Positions 21,481 to 31,695 of a DNA stretch of 64,000 nt are shown piece after piece; within the stretch, counting starts at the first letter, position 1; each line of letters opens with the position of its first letter. The position numbers were made by a program, and so were the translations under genes. The notes under the pieces were generated by a model, which had not been told where the DNA came from, did no database searches, and saw nothing but the letters and a program-made list of their open reading frames with translations. The DNA comes from Schistosoma mansoni (lineage: Eukaryota; Platyhelminthes; Trematoda; Strigeidida; Schistosomatidae), in assembly GCF_000237925.1 (NCBI RefSeq), contig NC_031500.1, forward strand, positions 2,108,001 through 2,172,000, read 5' to 3'.

Positions 21481-22905
21481 TAAAACGAATTTATAGGATA
21501 AGAATTTCATGAATCAAGGATTGTCAAAGCTTTCTTCAAAACAATAAAAGAGGTTATTATAATGAATACAGTGAAATAGTTCGACTAAGGTTAGAGGGGG
21601 GGGTTGGCAGTGGTCACAAGGAATTGTATTGGTGCTATCTAAAGAAGCATAAAATGCACTTATAGGATGAGAATCTCATAGATCGAGGATCATAAAAGCT
21701 TCCTTTACAAATAATAAAAGAAGGTATCACAATGAATACAATGAAATAGTTCGACTAAGGTTGGAGGGGGGGGGTCGGCAGTGGTCAAAAAGAATTGCAT
21801 TGCTGCTGTTTAAACAAGCACAAAATGAACTTATCAGATGAAAATCTCATAGATCAAGGATTATCAAATCTTCCTTCAAAATAATAAAAGAAGATATTAT
21901 AATGAAATAGTTCCACTAAGGTGAGAGGAGGGTAGGGCTGCACTTCTCACAATGAAATTGCATTGGTGCTATCTAAACAAACATAAAATGCACTTTTGGG
22001 TTGTGAATCTCATAGATCAGGGATTATCAAAGCTGCTTTCAACAGAATAAAAGAGGATATTACAATGAATTCAATGAAATAGTTCCATTAAGGTGAGAAG
22101 GGGGGCGACAGTTGCCATGATGCTGTCTAAACAAGCACAAAATGCACTTATTGGATGAGAATCTCATGGATCATCAAATCTTCCTTCCAAACAACAAAGG
22201 AAGGCATTACAATGAATACAATGAAATAGTTCCAGTAGGGTGAGAGGGAGGATAACAGTGGTCACAAAGAATTGCATTGATGCTATCTAAACAAGCATAA
22301 AACGCACTTATAGGATGAGAATCTCATAGATCAAGGATTATCAAATCTTCCTTCATAACAATAAAAGAGGATATTACAATGAATACTACGAAATAGTTCG
22401 ACTAAGGTGAGAAGGGGAGGGCCGAAGTTCTCACAAGGAATTGCATTGGTGCTGTCTAAACAAGCATAAAATAAACTTTTTGGGTTGAGAACTTCATAGA
22501 TCAAGGATTATCAAATCTTCCTTCATAACAATAAAAGAGGATATTACAATGAATACTATGAAATAGTTCGACTAAGGTTACAGGGGGTGAGCCGAAATTC
22601 TCACAAGGGAATTGCATTTGGTGCTGTNNNNNNNNNNNNNNNNNNNNNNNNNNNNNNNNNNNNNNNNNNNNNNNNNNNNNNNNNNNNNNNNNNNNNNNNN
22701 NNNNNNNNNNNNNNNNNNNNNNNNNNNNNNNNNNNNNNNNNNNNNNNNNNNNNNNNNNNNNNNNNNNNNNNNNNNNNNNNNNNNNNNNNNNNNNNNNNNN
22801 NNNNNNNNNNNNNNNNNNNNNNNNNNNGATTATCAAAGCCTCTTTCCAACAACAAAGGAAGGCATTACAATGAATACAATGAAATAGTTCCATTTAAGTG
22901 AGAGG
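21481..22905 (+). repeat. Tandem satellite, about 170-bp unit, LINE-derived
   Basis: At least eight units, recognised by agga...attacaatgaata at about 21549, 21718, 21889, 22051, 22197, 22366, 22536 and 22856 (steps 146-171 bp). Each unit holds a stretch that, read in frame, recalls the next part of the LINE-1 endonuclease (for example ESRIVKAFFKTIKEVIIMN in the first), then a G-rich run (gaggggggg). Contains the assembly gap. Confidence 0.85.
22628..22827. other. Assembly gap (200 N)
   Basis: Exactly 200 undetermined bases inside the satellite; a round number suggests a placeholder, so the true array length is unknown. Confidence 1.
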
Positions 22906-22991
22906 GGGGAGGGGGGGCGGTTGTTATGGCAACTAATACATAGATATTATAACTATATATACTCCATTTTCATATAAACTCATCAACTTAC

Positions 22992-23199
22992 CATACCATA
23001 ATATTTGATAATCTTCAATCAGATCATTATCATTATGATTAGGATTACAAGAATTTAATTTATTTATTATATTTTGTAATTTCTCATTTAATTGATCATA
23101 AGTTATAGTCTTGTAAGAATCTTTAATAAACCAACGAAATATACTGTCAACTTTCTTGTGATGATATGTGGTTTGAATAATGATTTTAAATAGAGGCAT
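22992..23199 (-). CDS. PB1-UBA protein (p62/NBR1-like), exon 1
   Basis: Encodes residues 1-69 plus one base. Starts MPLFKIIIQ (the PB1 basic lysine is in FKIII), continues through IFRWFI and ITYDQLNEKL, and ends DYQILWY. That is the N-terminal basic half of a PB1 domain, which exon 2 completes with the acidic OPCA motif. The reading frame runs on into the intron, but the donor gtaagt after TATG fits an exon end. The Met at 23199 is the first in frame and sits at the usual PB1 start. Upstream is a long pyrimidine tract. Confidence 0.7.
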
Positions 23200-23216
23200 T
23201 TATGAATATGATTAGG

Positions 23217-23465
23217 ATTATGCTTTTCTCTTTCCTTTTTTTCTTTTCTCTCTTTTTTTTCTTTTCTTTTTTCTTTTCTTTCTTTTCTTTCCTTTTTCTT
23301 TTTTGGCTTTCTATCTTTTTCCTTCTTTCTGTCCTTTCTCTTTTCCCTTTGTTTTTTCTTTCCTCTCTTTCTTTCTTTTTTGTCTCTTTTCTTTTTCTTT
23401 TTCTTTCTTCTTCCCTTTCTTTCTTCTTTCCTTTTTTCTTTCTTTCTTTTTTCCTTTATTTATCT
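23217..23465. repeat. Homopyrimidine (TTTC/TTTCC)n tract
   Basis: About 250 bp of almost pure T and C on the plus strand, immediately upstream of the PB1-UBA start codon. ORFs across it (phenylalanine/serine/leucine) are artefacts. Confidence 0.9.
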
Positions 23466-23699
23466 ATTCAAGTCTCTTACTGTTATTGCGTAACTTCTCC
23501 ACAGTATATTCAATAGAATACTTTTAACTCTACTTGTACATATATACATAGACTCATATAATCACTAGAGTAATATCTTAATTAATTTTTAAAAAAATAA
23601 TAATAATAATTTAACATGGCAACAGTAAGTAACACTTTATGTGACCGATATATATATAGAGAGAGAGATTTCATTTACCACTATCTTGTATTAGTTCTA

Positions 23700-23868
23700 T
23701 AATCAATACTTTACCACTATTACTACTAATAGTAATACTAATACTACTAATAATAACACTAATACTACTACTACTACTAATACTGATACTACTACTATTA
23801 ACACTGATAGTAATGCTAATATTAACACTACTACTACTAATGTTAATACTACTAATACTACTTAATAC
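23700..23868. repeat. (ACT)n-type trinucleotide microsatellite
   Basis: Imperfect (TAA/CTA/CTG)n repeats; the serine/isoleucine ORF on the other strand is an artefact. Confidence 0.9.
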
Positions 23869-24230
23869 CATATGATTTACAGAGAGTCAATTACATATCA
23901 ACAATATGAAGTTAAGATGGATACAAGTTATAAGACATGTATATATACATATATATGTATATGTCAATCAAATTGACATGGTTACAATTTAGGTATTATG
24001 ATATAATGGTATAAAGTAATGACATAGTTACTAGATTAGAAGATAGAAAAGTAGGAGGGAGTATACATTCTTGTTTGAATTTAGATTTTTAGAAAAAAGT
24101 TTTTTACTACTTAAAATAGTAGCTAAGTACATTGAAAAAGAGTGAAATCATATGTTATTTGAATTCATTTGGTAATGTTTGCATGTATCTTTCTGCATTC
24201 CACTAGTAGGTGTAGTGTGGTCTACTTATA

Positions 24231-24520
24231 TCCATATAAGTAGTATATGGTGATGGTGATGGTCATACATACAATGTATTTTAGCAGAAGACCAATGAGG
24301 AAAGAACTGAAATGAAGCGCAATTAGTGAGAAAATGCATGAATAATGAAATTAGGGAAGATGAATTGATATTTACAGAAGGAACAGTGAAGATTGAGACA
24401 ATTGGTTGTTAATTTGCAAATTAACTATTCATTGTATGGTTATCAGAATTTGGTGAGATAGTCTGTAATGTGTGCCTAGATACATTCGATTGTCCTCAAC
24501 TAGTGTTCTATTCACTACAG
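24231..24520 (+). mobile_element. LTR-Y fossil, solo LTR
   Basis: Starts TGTAGTGTGGTCTACTTATA and ends TTCACTACA. One of the clearest copies; the two ends are short inverted repeats (TGTAGTG/CACTACA). Confidence 0.65.
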
Positions 24521-24890
24521 CAGATACTATCCATCTTTGCTTCTTATACTTGTAATTTAAGGCAATATCGAAGAAGTCTGCATAGGAAGATATCAGTGAC
24601 TAATATCAAGTGAATTTAAAACTTCACCCGATTGCATAATGAGGTGACTATCACAACTCAGTAGCTAAGTGTATCGCACAAGAGTGTATGGAGCGAACTG
24701 TATTTGGTTCGAGTTCCAGTGTAAACATCAAATGCATTCCACTACTAGCTACTATGCATCTTTGTTTAGAATACTTGTAATTTAAAGTAATATCGAAGTA
24801 GTCTGTATAGGATGTATATATTGCTAAAAAGAGATTGATCAATTGTAGTCCTAGAACAACAATGAGAAGATATAAGATTTGAGTCTCCCG
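24521..24890 (+). mobile_element. SINE-A without ribozyme
   Basis: Tail, tRNA-like head (ctcagtagctaagtgtat; ggttcgagttccag) and second tail (ctactagctactatgc...gattgatcaattgtagtcc). The region between B box and tail where the ribozyme belongs is deleted. Confidence 0.65.
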
Positions 24891-24914
24891 CATAAAATCA
24901 TAGCTGTGCAATGT

Positions 24915-25012
24915 TGAATAGTCTCATACTAGGGACGAAACAGTCATCTCATGCTTCCATATTTTCAATGATGGTCTGGTTTAAATCGACTCATAAATTC
25001 AACTATCAAAAT
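24915..25012 (+). mobile_element. SINE-B 3' arm fragment
   Basis: Reads gacgaaacagtcatc...tttcaatgatggtctgg...aattcaactatcaaaattac. Only the post-core part of the ribozyme remains. Confidence 0.55.
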
Positions 25013-25035
25013 TACTACAATCACTACACTATTAT

Positions 25036-25545
25036 CATTTATTTGAACACATAAAAATTGGCACAAGGGGGCACCACAAACGGGTGCCACACCAAAAAAT
25101 TGTCATTTCATTTAATTGTGTGAAGGTTATGATACTGCATGGGTGCCTAGACCGTAACAGGTAGTTTTCTGGGGGCGCGACACTCCGAGCTTTTGATCCA
25201 AATGTCTGATCCACAAGGCAGTAGAGCATCGTGAGGAGATGTAGTCCCATGGTAGTCGGTGACCAACGACTGATTCATACGCCATTTGTTCCCTCAGGAT
25301 GCTGGAGCCTATATGCACTATTGGTTTTTCAACTCCCCTAGATGGACCTATCGTATCCAAAGCACGGGATATTCGCTTTTCGTCCTCTCAATTTCGCAAA
25401 CAGCACCCGTGGTGCGAGAAGGCAATGAGTAGGACTTTCCTGGCAGAGACTGTATACACGTGACCGTGTGAAATCAAACTGAGAGAACGGGCCCTCCTCA
25501 CTCTCGGCCGTACCAGGGCGTCTGGGGGCAACAATCACTACAAAT
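25036..25545 (-). mobile_element. SINE-N copy
   Basis: Reverse copy of the 42012 element without its tRNA-Asn-like head (aacacataaaaattggcac...ctcggccgtaccagggcg). Overlapping minus ORFs here are not genes. Confidence 0.75.
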
Positions 25546-25734
25546 CCCCTCATTTCGTAATTAATATACTCTAAAACGATGAAATGAATTATTTACCTCA
25601 AAAGAGATGAAGTAAGCACAATTCAGACTCTTTCCAATAAAAAACAAATAGTCAGTAACTGATTGATTTCTTTTGATTATACAACTGAACATTCAACTTA
25701 TTGACTTAGTTTTGTTAGTTTGTACCTTGACATT

Positions 25735-26045
25735 GATGTTTAGGACTTCAATGGACAAGTCTCTTATTAGCCATATGTGCATACCGTGCGTATTGCCCCG
25801 ATATAGCCTTAATTCATAAGCATTATAAGCAAAGAAAGATAGTGGCTAGCAGTGGAATCCAGGGTGTGCATTTCGTCCTATTTGGGACTCGTCAGCTGGA
25901 CAAACCTCCATCTCACAGTTGATATTCACTCTAGGACTCGAACCCAGTACCTTTCATCTCAAACGCCATCATATTATCCACTCAGCTATTGAGTCCTGAT
26001 AGCCATTTGCTTTCACTGCTAGCAACTATCCATATTTGCTTATAA
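25735..26045 (-). mobile_element. SINE-A, nearly full
   Basis: Tail, ribozyme (about 25850-25915; CUGACGAG, stem II and GAAA intact but cleavage triplet ACC), tRNA-like head (gactcgaacccagtacc reversed B box), then a short inverted tail at 26015-26042. Confidence 0.75.
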
Positions 26046-26371
26046 TTCAATTTATTGATTGATTTCATCAAACTAATCAATAATACAATCAATGTTGTTG
26101 TCAAGATTGTCATATATTTTTTTCTCTCTTAGAAATGATGAAAGATATATTATTGATTTATTTTGATTATTTTCTTTTTTGTTGTTGTCAAGGTCTCTAT
26201 TATGATTTATGATAATAAATTTGGGAAAGTTTGGTTGATGGAAAAGAAACAAGGTTTGATGACTATTTATCAATTTATAATTCATGTGTTTTCAGTATTC
26301 AATGTTTAAGTTTGCGGTATAAAGTTTCTTTTTCTGACAATATCACGTTTATTTACTAATTGAATTGGTTC

Positions 26372-26618
26372 TTCTATGGTGTATATTTGTGTGCTACTTA
26401 TATTGACAGATATAAGTAGTATATAACAATAATCGAAAATGGAAAAACCTGGAAGAAAAGGGTTAGGAAGATGGAATAGAAGAGAATGGGAATACAAATG
26501 AAGGAGTAATCAAATCTGCGACAATTAATGGATATTTTGCCTAATGAATGATTGTAACTATGGTTCTCACATTTTGTGAAATTAATCCGTAACCTTATGT
26601 TACAATAAACTTTGTTGT
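26372..26618 (+). mobile_element. LTR-Y fossil, left part
   Basis: Contains gctacttatattgac...atataagtagtat and downstream LTR-Y sequence. It is split at 26606-26618 by a SINE-C insertion and resumes at 26968-27010 (gttcattacac). Confidence 0.65.
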
Positions 26619-26967
26619 CACAATTGATTGATCACTGGGTGGTGGCCACTAGTGTAGGTTTCTCGACACTGTGTGTACTATGTTGAGATAAGATGGTGGG
26701 TGGAGGTGGTCAACAGGAAACCCTGAACCCAGGTTTCGTGCTACTTGGCACTCGTCAACAATAGGTACCTGTAATCTTAAGGGTCGGTCGTGGCCCGAAT
26801 AGGTCAGCAGTAACATCTCTTACTGTGAAGATGAGTGACATGGGGTCGAATCCGTCAGGGAGCACCAGTTCACTTAAGATTACATGTACACATTGCTGAA
26901 GAGTACCAAGTAGCACGAAATCCCTGTCCAGGGTTTCCTGTTGACCACTTCCAACCACCATCTTATC
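26619..26967. mobile_element. SINE-C fold-back insertion, 349 bp, 13-bp TSD
   Basis: Flanked by the direct repeat taaactttgttgt at 26606-26618 and 26968-26980. Arms 26687-26781 and 26873-26967 are inverted copies around a tRNA-like centre (cccgaataggtcagcagtaac; ggtcgaatccgtcaggg). Each arm carries a hammerhead: left has UUGACGA and a UUC triplet, right has CUGAAGA with weakened stem II. Confidence 0.85.
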
Positions 26968-27012
26968 TAAACTTTGTTGTGCCCACCTGTGTTTTTGTTC
27001 ATTACACTTCAT
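26968..27012 (+). mobile_element. LTR-Y fossil, right part
   Basis: Completes the copy begun at 26372 (tttgttgtgcccacctg...ttgttcattacac). Confidence 0.6.
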
Positions 27013-27156
27013 GTAAGAATATAATTTTCATTGAGGATTTCATTTCAAACTTCTATTTTAACTGTTTTATCTAATCAGTGAATTGAGGCGAGTTAAATTT
27101 ATGTGTTAGATTGTAGTGATCGATAACACCAGTAGGGATAAACAAATGTATTTCAA

Positions 27157-27426
27157 AAGGGGGTTTTGTGGAGATTTTAGTAGTTTTATATAGTTGAGAT
27201 CATGAGTCAATTGAAGCTAGACCACCATGGAAAACCTAGAAGCACTGGACGGCCGTGGTCTATCGGTTAAATGCTCTGGAACGAGACTGATATATCCTGG
27301 GCTCGAATCCCGTTGGGCGTGGATGCGCACTGCTGAGGAGTCCCACAATGGGACGAAACGGCCGTCCAGTACTTCCAGGTTTTTCATGGTGGTCTAGCTT
27401 CAATTGATTCATGTTCTTAACTATAT
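27157..27426. mobile_element. SINE-B fold-back insertion, 270 bp, 15-bp TSD
   Basis: Flanked by acaaatgtatttcaa at 27142-27156 and 27427-27441. Reversed arm 27192-27255, tRNA-like centre (tggtctatcggttaaatgc; gggctcgaatcccg), then an intact ribozyme and forward arm 27359-27423. Confidence 0.9.
27321..27376 (+). ncRNA. Hammerhead ribozyme, SINE-B, complete core
   Basis: CUGAGGA core, five-pair stem II GUCCC/GGGAC, GAAA, palindromic stem III ACGGCCGU, GUC triplet. Stem I GCACUG/CAGUAC has one mismatch away from the core. Among the best candidates for activity here. Confidence 0.85.
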
Positions 27427-27444
27427 ACAAATGTATTTCAACTG

Positions 27445-27775
27445 AAAATTACAGAACACTGAGACGTCATCTAATGGTATTAATATCTAACTTTAATCAA
27501 TCTATGATCTTACGCAACCCTTTATCCATTGTGTGAGGCAGATAGCTGTCTCCACGAGACATAGATTGGAGTCCATTGCTTATGGCTTCTCACTAGAACT
27601 CCAGGGAATCTATCTTGAAGCTAGTCACTCATAAGCTGGTTCAATGGTTTAGAGGTTGAGCGCTCTCACATGTGACCGAAAATCCATACTAGGACGAAAT
27701 GTTCATTCAGTGCTATCAGGTTTTCAATGGTAATCTAGCTTAGATGAATTCCCCATGAACTCAACTATTGAAATT
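27445..27775. mobile_element. SINE-B pieces, minus then plus
   Basis: Minus-strand distal arm (27450-27632) abuts a plus-strand tRNA-like head and 3' arm (27640-27770). The ribozyme core is missing; only cgaaatg...cagtgc remains. Confidence 0.55.
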
Positions 27776-27959
27776 GCTGCTTTCCCCAATCTCATAGAAT
27801 CAATAAACTACACACAATACATGGTTTACAGTTTGTCACACATCTGGTGTATTCAAATTTACTAGACTCATAAATGTCACAGAAAAAAGTGAATCTTTCA
27901 TTTTTCTTTAAAGTTTTACAAACACTTTAGATTTATTTTCTATCACAAGGAATATTACC

Positions 27960-28016
27960 ACCCGGATTGTAACTAGCAATGGAATCCATAAAGCGTGTTT
28001 CATTCTAGTTACCTGA
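27960..28016 (-). mobile_element. SINE-A fragment
   Basis: taactagcaatggaatccataaagcg...tttcattcta, the ribozyme 3' side only. Confidence 0.45.
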
Positions 28017-28037
28017 ACCTAAGTGTTTATGTTCACA

Positions 28038-28340
28038 CAGAAATTCAATTCAGAATCTAATGTAATGTATGCTACTGATATCGATAAATATAAGTAGTAT
28101 GTTTCATTATTAGTAAGTGGAATGCCTGATGGTATAAGGTTAAAAAGACCGGACAGTAAAGGACGGAAACAGAGAGTGATCGGTGTAGAAACGAAGGAAC
28201 AATCAGGTCTGAGACTATTAATCAACATCCTGCAAATGAAGTATTTACTGAATGGGTCTCAGATTTGACTAGGATGTTCTGGACTTTCGTATTCGAATAC
28301 ATTCGAGTGTCCCTGCTTCTGTTCTCTTTCATTACACTAC
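28038..28340 (+). mobile_element. LTR-Y fossil, solo LTR
   Basis: Starts gtatgctactgatatcg...ataagtagtatg and ends cattcgagtgtccc...ttcattacacta. Confidence 0.6.
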
Positions 28341-28599
28341 AGCTACAAAAGCTAATACATTATCCAATTGGCTACTAAGTCTAGTAAACTGTTAACTTGT
28401 TCAGCGGAGACAAAGCGATCAGCTCACATTTATGTATATGATAATATAGACTAATTAAATACTGTCTCTAATATCAAAAATGAGAAAATTCACAATCTTT
28501 ACCAAGGTTGAATTTGATAGCTGCAAATAAACTGAGCATTCTAAAGAAAGTCGATGATAAATATATTTTGTTTGATATTCCAATGAATAAAATCATAAA

Positions 28600-28965
28600 C
28601 GGATCAATATTAGACAACCGTTGAAAACTTAGAAGTACTGGATGACCGTTTCTTTTTAGTTTTGAACTCCTCAGCAGTGTATGGTGTAAAGCAGTTACTC
28701 AGTGGATCGGTGGATTCGTTGAAGTTAGACCTTATTACCGTTGGATAAAGACTCAACCGTTTAGAGGTTAAGAGTTCTCGAGCGAGATCGAAGGTTCGAA
28801 CCCGCCGAGCGAGATCGTGGATAAGCACAACTGAGGAGTCCCACAATTGGACGAAACGAACGTTCAATATTTCCAGGTTTCTAATGGCAGTCTAACACTG
28901 ATCCATAGATGATCTCATTCAATACTCAATAATCTCGACAGCCCTATACTGATATCACAAAAAGG
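28600..28965. mobile_element. SINE-B fold-back
   Basis: Reversed arm 28605-28690, distal arm and tRNA-like head (accgtttagaggttaag; ggttcgaacccg), then a forward ribozyme at about 28817-28880 with CUGAGGAG, stem II GUCC/GGAC and GAAA but a UUC triplet and weak stem I. Confidence 0.7.
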
Positions 28966-28984
28966 AGAAAAGTTGAATTTCCAA

Positions 28985-29140
28985 CGTTTCGTGACTTAAC
29001 GTAAGTCAGAGTAAATAAATAAACACACTAAATAGTACTGTTCAAACTTTTGTAAATTGTATTCCGGTTATTTGTTTACTCCGAAGAAATGGCCTACATT
29101 AGGTCACGAAACATCATAAATTCAACTTGTCTACTCAGTG
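28985..29140. repeat. Inverted repeat with hammerhead-like arms
   Basis: gttgaatttccaacgtttcgtgac on the left faces ggtcacgaaacatcataaattcaac on the right. The right arm has CCGAAGA, a 5-7 bp hairpin GGCCU-ACAUU-AGGUC and CGAAAC. This resembles a degenerate hammerhead of another family. Confidence 0.4.
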
Positions 29141-29284
29141 GGATACAATGAAAAATAGGTCTATTATTATTCGTAGGAGTTTCTGTTATCTGTTTTTCTC
29201 GATATTCAAGATTGAATGTTGTTCAACGTTTGTTGGAATAAATGAATGTATCCTGAATTTTATAGATTAAATGAATTGTAACTA

Positions 29285-29505
29285 ATCGAGGAGAAGTAGA
29301 GATGGGTGGTAGATAGAAGTAGATTCCAAGAAACCTGCTTTGTTCTATTTCGGACTCGTCAGCTGGATGCATCTGCATCCCATAGTTAATGTCCACTCTG
29401 AGATTTCAGGTAATTTCGAATCAATCCGCACAGAATCCACATATATCAATAAGAGATAGACTGATTCACTGAAGTCCTAAACATCAATCGGAAAACTCAC
29501 ACAAC
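29285..29505. mobile_element. SINE-A, rearranged fragment
   Basis: Minus-strand ribozyme remnant (ggactcgtcagctggatgc) and a plus-strand tail (gagatagactgattcactgaagtcctaaac) joined without the tRNA-like head. Confidence 0.55.
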
Positions 29506-29689
29506 CAATACAAAAATGGATTATTGTATTCGTTGGACAATTTAATGATTGTTATAATTAGGTAACTCAGTGGATAAGACTTTGGTGTTAGAGGTGCAAG
29601 ATCCATTATAAACATTAACATTAAAGGATGTAGATATATCAGCTGACTGAAAGCAATTTATCCCTTTTTTTGACTAAAAGTTGATCATT

Positions 29690-29945
29690 ATCTGAAGGGT
29701 TTTTGTGAAGATTTCAGTAATTTTATAGTTGAAATCATGAGACATTAACACCGTTGATTGTTGGCTCAGTGGTCTAGTGAATAAGCGCTCGCGCTCAAGA
29801 CTATTAGGTCCTGGGTTCGAATCTCGTGAGGTGGGATAGTGTATGCGCACTGTTGAGGGATTCTACAATATGACAAAATGACTGTCCAGTGCTTCCAGGT
29901 TTACCATGGTGATCTCCCTTCAAATGACTCATGATTTCAACTATA
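29690..29945 (+). mobile_element. SINE-B, shortened copy
   Basis: Short leading arm (29690-29735), tRNA-like head (ctcagtggtctagtgaataag; gggttcgaatctcg), ribozyme remnant (29847-29905, core UUGAGGG, inactive) and 3' arm. Confidence 0.7.
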
Positions 29946-29989
29946 AAAGTTAATTATTATCAATTTAATAATTTCACATTTTATTTTTT

Positions 29990-30135
29990 TATTAGTTGAG
30001 ATCATGAGTTAATTGGAGCTAGATCACCACGGAAAACCTGGCAGCACAGGATGGCCATTTCGTTCTATTGTGGGACTCCTCATCAGGTTTTCTCTAGTGG
30101 TCTTACTTCAATTGACTCATGATCTCAACTATTAA
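29990..30135. mobile_element. Mini SINE-B fold-back lacking the tRNA-like centre
   Basis: Reversed arm with half a ribozyme (29992-30082) directly joined to a forward 3' arm (30083-30133), both ending in gttgagatcatgag / ctcatgatctcaac. Confidence 0.7.
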
Positions 30136-30461
30136 AATTACTATAATATCCCAAAAGATCCATTCCTATATTAAATTATATATGTCAACTAGAGGGTACA
30201 ATATTGAAAATAGAATTCTACAAAAGAAAAAAAATTATCATGCAAACACACACACACAATATCAATATAAATCAACTACAAAAAAATGTCACCACCTTTT
30301 CTGTTGTATCCACTTTCTCTCCTTAAAAAGGAGTTGTTACCAATACAACAATGAACCATTATTTTTTATTACTTTAAAAATTCGCCCCCCCCCCTTCCAA
30401 CATTGTAATAAAATGTAAGATCTGTTTAAGGAGAAAAAAAGAGGGTAAATGTCTATGCTCG

Positions 30462-30495
30462 TAAGTGTATGTGTGTGTGTGTACGTGTGTAAGTT
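30462..30495. repeat. (GT)n microsatellite
   Basis: gtgtatgtgtgtgtgtgtacgtgtg. Confidence 0.85.
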
Positions 30496-30535
30496 GTAGA
30501 GTGTATACATAGCTACTGATTTCAAACAATTCGAT

Positions 30536-30585
30536 TCTTACTTACTTACATACTTACGCCTGTTATCTCCTCGTAAAGGAGTAAT
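30536..30585 (-). mobile_element. LINE-1 3' tip
   Basis: (TTAC)n followed by gcctgttatctcctcg; only the last 50 bp of the element. Confidence 0.7.
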
Positions 30586-30744
30586 ATAAAGATGAAAAAC
30601 TCTCTTTGTTGACAGAAAGAAAACAAAATAAAATAAACATTATCCATTGCAGAATAACATTAACCGATTTTATTGCTTAATACCTTTATAAGAGATAAAA
30701 CGATAGTCTACTTATCTACCGTCTTTGGTTTCTTATTGTATGTG

Positions 30745-31260
30745 TATTTGACAATTGATCAATGTCTTGTTGGCATATGTTCATACTATACGGACTGTCT
30801 CGATAACGCCTGAAGTCACAAGCTTTATGAGCAAAGATGGATAGTGGCTAGCAGTGGAATTCAAGACGCGCGTTTCGTTCTATTTAGGAGTCGTCAACTG
30901 GATGTACCTGCATCTCAGAGTTGATGTTCACCATGGAACTCGAACCCAGTATCGTTCCCTTCAAACACCATCACTTTATCAACTTAGTTACTGAGTACTA
31001 ATAGCCACTATCTTGTGCAATGGGGTAACATTTTTAATTCATTTTTGTATTGTTTGTTTGAATCTTCCCATTGATGTATAGAACTGCTATTGATCAATTT
31101 CTATCTTATTGACATATGTGCATCCTATGCGGATTTCTTCGATATTGCTTGAAGTCCTAGAGTGAATATCAACTGTGGGATATAGGTACATCCAGCTGAC
31201 GAGTCCGAAATAGTAGGAAACTTGAGTCCTTAATTCCAGTTCCAGCTGCCATCCACTTTT
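30745..31260. mobile_element. SINE-A fold-back, long
   Basis: Minus-strand unit: tail, ribozyme 30845-30915 (UUGACGA, GAAAC, GUC), reversed head, long tail. Then a plus-strand B-box half and ribozyme (about 31185-31245; CUGACGAG but broken stem II). Confidence 0.7.
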
Positions 31261-31494
31261 GTTTATAAGGTCTAGTGGATTATTTATTATTCACCGTACG
31301 ACTTTTGGTAATAAATCCTCTGAAGAATTAAGGAGATAAAATTCTAGACGAATAGAACATTTTCTATAGTGAAAGACAGAAGTTATTCATTTTTACATTT
31401 TGTGCAAAAAAAACCACAGTAGACTTCTTGAACCTGATTAACTAGTCCCCATGCTATAATTTTACTGAAGAGAGTACTGGGATTTTCTAATTTA

Positions 31495-31695
31495 GGTCAT
31501 GAAGGGATATTAGTTAGACCACATTTGAGAACCAGATAGAACAGAACAGCAATCTCTTCCAGGTATGAGACTTCTCAGTAGTGCACATCTATTAGCATAC
31601 AACAAGGAATCGGAACTAAAATCTTTAGTCTCGCGCTCCAACGTTTTAACTTCTCGGTCAGTGAACCGATTTACATATCTTACTCCAATCAATTC
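31495..31695 (-). mobile_element. SINE-B, degenerate
   Basis: Traces of the ribozyme (gacttctcagtagtgcacatc) and reversed head (cgttttaacttctcggtcagtg). Confidence 0.5.

Larger units (their letters stand above)
18615..22991 (-). other. Intron of the PB1-UBA gene
   Basis: The donor on the minus strand reads TATG|gtaagttg at 22992/22991. The acceptor is a pyrimidine-rich tract ending ag at 18616-18615. Phase 1: G from exon 1 plus AT from exon 2 makes the Asp codon of the PB1 OPCA motif. It contains SINE-A, SINE-B and SINE-C copies, a LINE-1 5' end, a tandem satellite and the assembly gap. Confidence 0.7.

Noticed and set aside
22501-22901. ORFs spanning the N block
   Set aside because: They cross an assembly gap inside a satellite array.
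23202-23527. Phe/Leu/Ser-rich ORFs as membrane proteins
   Set aside because: They are translations of a simple pyrimidine repeat.
23671-23871. Ser/Ile-rich 66-aa ORF
   Set aside because: Translation of an (ACT)n microsatellite.
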